Source: an uncultured Paenibacillaceae bacterium | Lineage (GTDB): Bacteria; Bacillota; Bacilli; Paenibacillales; CALAME01 | Direction of reading: 5' to 3' | DNA length: 5,628 nt | Assembly: GCA_937983035.1 (NCBI GenBank) | Contig: CALKAN010000302.1 | Coordinates: forward strand, 1 to 5,628 | Part shown: positions 5,186 through 5,628 of the stretch, piece by piece | Layout: the number at the start of each line of letters is the position of its first letter | Numbering within the stretch: the first letter of the stretch is position 1 | Notes under the pieces: generated by a model | What the model saw: the letters and a program-made list of their open reading frames with translations, nothing else | Told to the model about the DNA's origin: nothing | Database searches by the model: none | Made by a program: the position numbers and the translations under genes

Positions 5186-5563
5186 ATGATCAAGAAAATG
5201 GAGCACGTTGGGATATTAGCCGCCGATTTGGACGAATCGATCCGCTTTTACACAGAAATCCTCGGCATGAAACTAATCGAGCGCAAACCTTTGAATGAAC
5301 AGGTCGATTTGGCTTTTCTTTCTTTTCCAGGGCAGGAAGATGCACAGGTAGAGCTGATTGGCCGCGATCCCGGCGATATGGCCGCAGAAGGGCTGGTTAA
5401 TCATCTGGCATTTACGGTAGATGACATCGACGAGGCGATCGAGAAGTTGAAACAGGCGGGCGTGGAAGTTTCGGACGAATGGCCAAAGACGATCCTCGAC
5501 GGCAGGAAAATCGCATTCTTCAAAGGACCGAGCGGAGAGAAACTGGAAATTTTCCAGAGGTAA
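5186..5563 (+). CDS. VOC-family (glyoxalase/bleomycin-resistance fold) protein
   Basis: 125 residues forming two beta-alpha-beta-beta-beta modules (about 1-59 and 70-125), the normal size for a single-chain VOC protein that works as a dimer. The module signatures are MEHVGILAADLDESIRFY with GMKLIERK, and NHLAFTVDDIDEAIEKLKQAGV with FFKGPSGEKLEIFQ. The four metal-ligand positions of glyoxalase I-like members are occupied: H7, E56 (VELIG), H73 and E121 (LEIFQ). It is therefore probably a metal-dependent lyase, isomerase or dioxygenase-like enzyme; the substrate cannot be told, and many such proteins are annotated only as lactoylglutathione lyase-like. It is cut off from the kinase operon by a terminator. 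An extended -10-like TGGGATACT (5137-5145) could serve as its promoter, but no good -35 accompanies it. No clear terminator follows within the window. Confidence 0.88.
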   Translation: MIKKMEHVGILAADLDESIRFYTEILGMKLIERKPLNEQVDLAFLSFPGQEDAQVELIGRDPGDMAAEGLVNHLAFTVDDIDEAIEKLKQAGVEVSDEWPKTILDGRKIAFFKGPSGEKLEIFQR

Positions 5564-5628
5564 AAAGAAGTATAATGTGAAAATATTTATTAAAGGGGCT
5601 GGGACAAAACCCGGTAAATTAAAAAAAG
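5564..5628. other. Right-edge intergenic DNA with a TATAAT box and a GGGGCTGGGACAAAAC motif
   Basis: TATAAT at 5571-5576 matches the -10 consensus, but no acceptable -35 lies 16-18 bases upstream. GGGGCTGGGACAAAAC lies at 5595-5610. Within it CTGGG (5599-5603) can pair with CCCGG (5610-5614) around an ACAAAA loop, with one T-G pair. I recall similar GGCTGGGACA-type motifs in intergenic DNA of many Bacilli as one arm of a longer inverted repeat or terminator; here the partner arm would lie beyond the window. Confidence 0.3.

Overview
The window looks like chromosomal DNA of a low-to-mid GC Firmicute of the order Bacillales (Paenibacillaceae or Bacillaceae). The evidence is purine-rich Shine-Dalgarno sites, a TTG start on a lipoprotein gene, a hairpin-plus-T intrinsic terminator, and the protein types. 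The genus cannot be fixed from the sequence alone.

Layout. Positions 1-304 (minus strand) hold the first 101 codons of a secreted lipoprotein with a clear lipobox. It is most likely the solute-binding protein of an ABC transporter, and it runs off the left edge. Diverging from it, 325-570 is the C-terminal remnant of a GntR-type (FCD-domain) transcriptional regulator. Its DNA-binding half is gone, and the probable promoter of the lipoprotein gene lies inside the remnant. 592-2028 encodes a 478-residue five-bladed beta-propeller protein resembling glycoside hydrolases of the GH32/GH43 type. 2029-3270 (1.24 kb) has no convincing gene but is packed with several unrelated families of short tandem repeats and inverted repeats. 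3271-3969 and 3996-5036 form a tight pair: NanE (N-acetylmannosamine-6-phosphate 2-epimerase) and a ROK-family sugar kinase, probably the matching N-acetylmannosamine kinase. They are closed by a strong intrinsic terminator at 5041-5083. 5186-5563 encodes a small VOC/glyoxalase-fold protein with an intact set of four metal ligands. The last 65 bases hold a TATAAT box and a GGGGCTGGGACAAAAC motif that may be the start of an intergenic repeat.

How the genes may fit together. The kinase would phosphorylate ManNAc (or GlcNAc/glucose), and NanE would convert ManNAc-6-P to GlcNAc-6-P for entry into amino-sugar catabolism. The lipoprotein would supply uptake, and the propeller protein, which has no visible secretion signal, could act on an imported glycoside. 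No sialate lyase (nanA), nagA or nagB is present in the window, so the sialic acid link rests on NanE alone. The VOC gene is separated by a terminator and is probably unrelated.

The features most worth a second look are the decapitated regulator at the divergent junction, the repeat-laden 1.24 kb gap between the propeller gene and nanE, and the unassigned specificity of the propeller protein. I see no clear evidence for a wholly new system.
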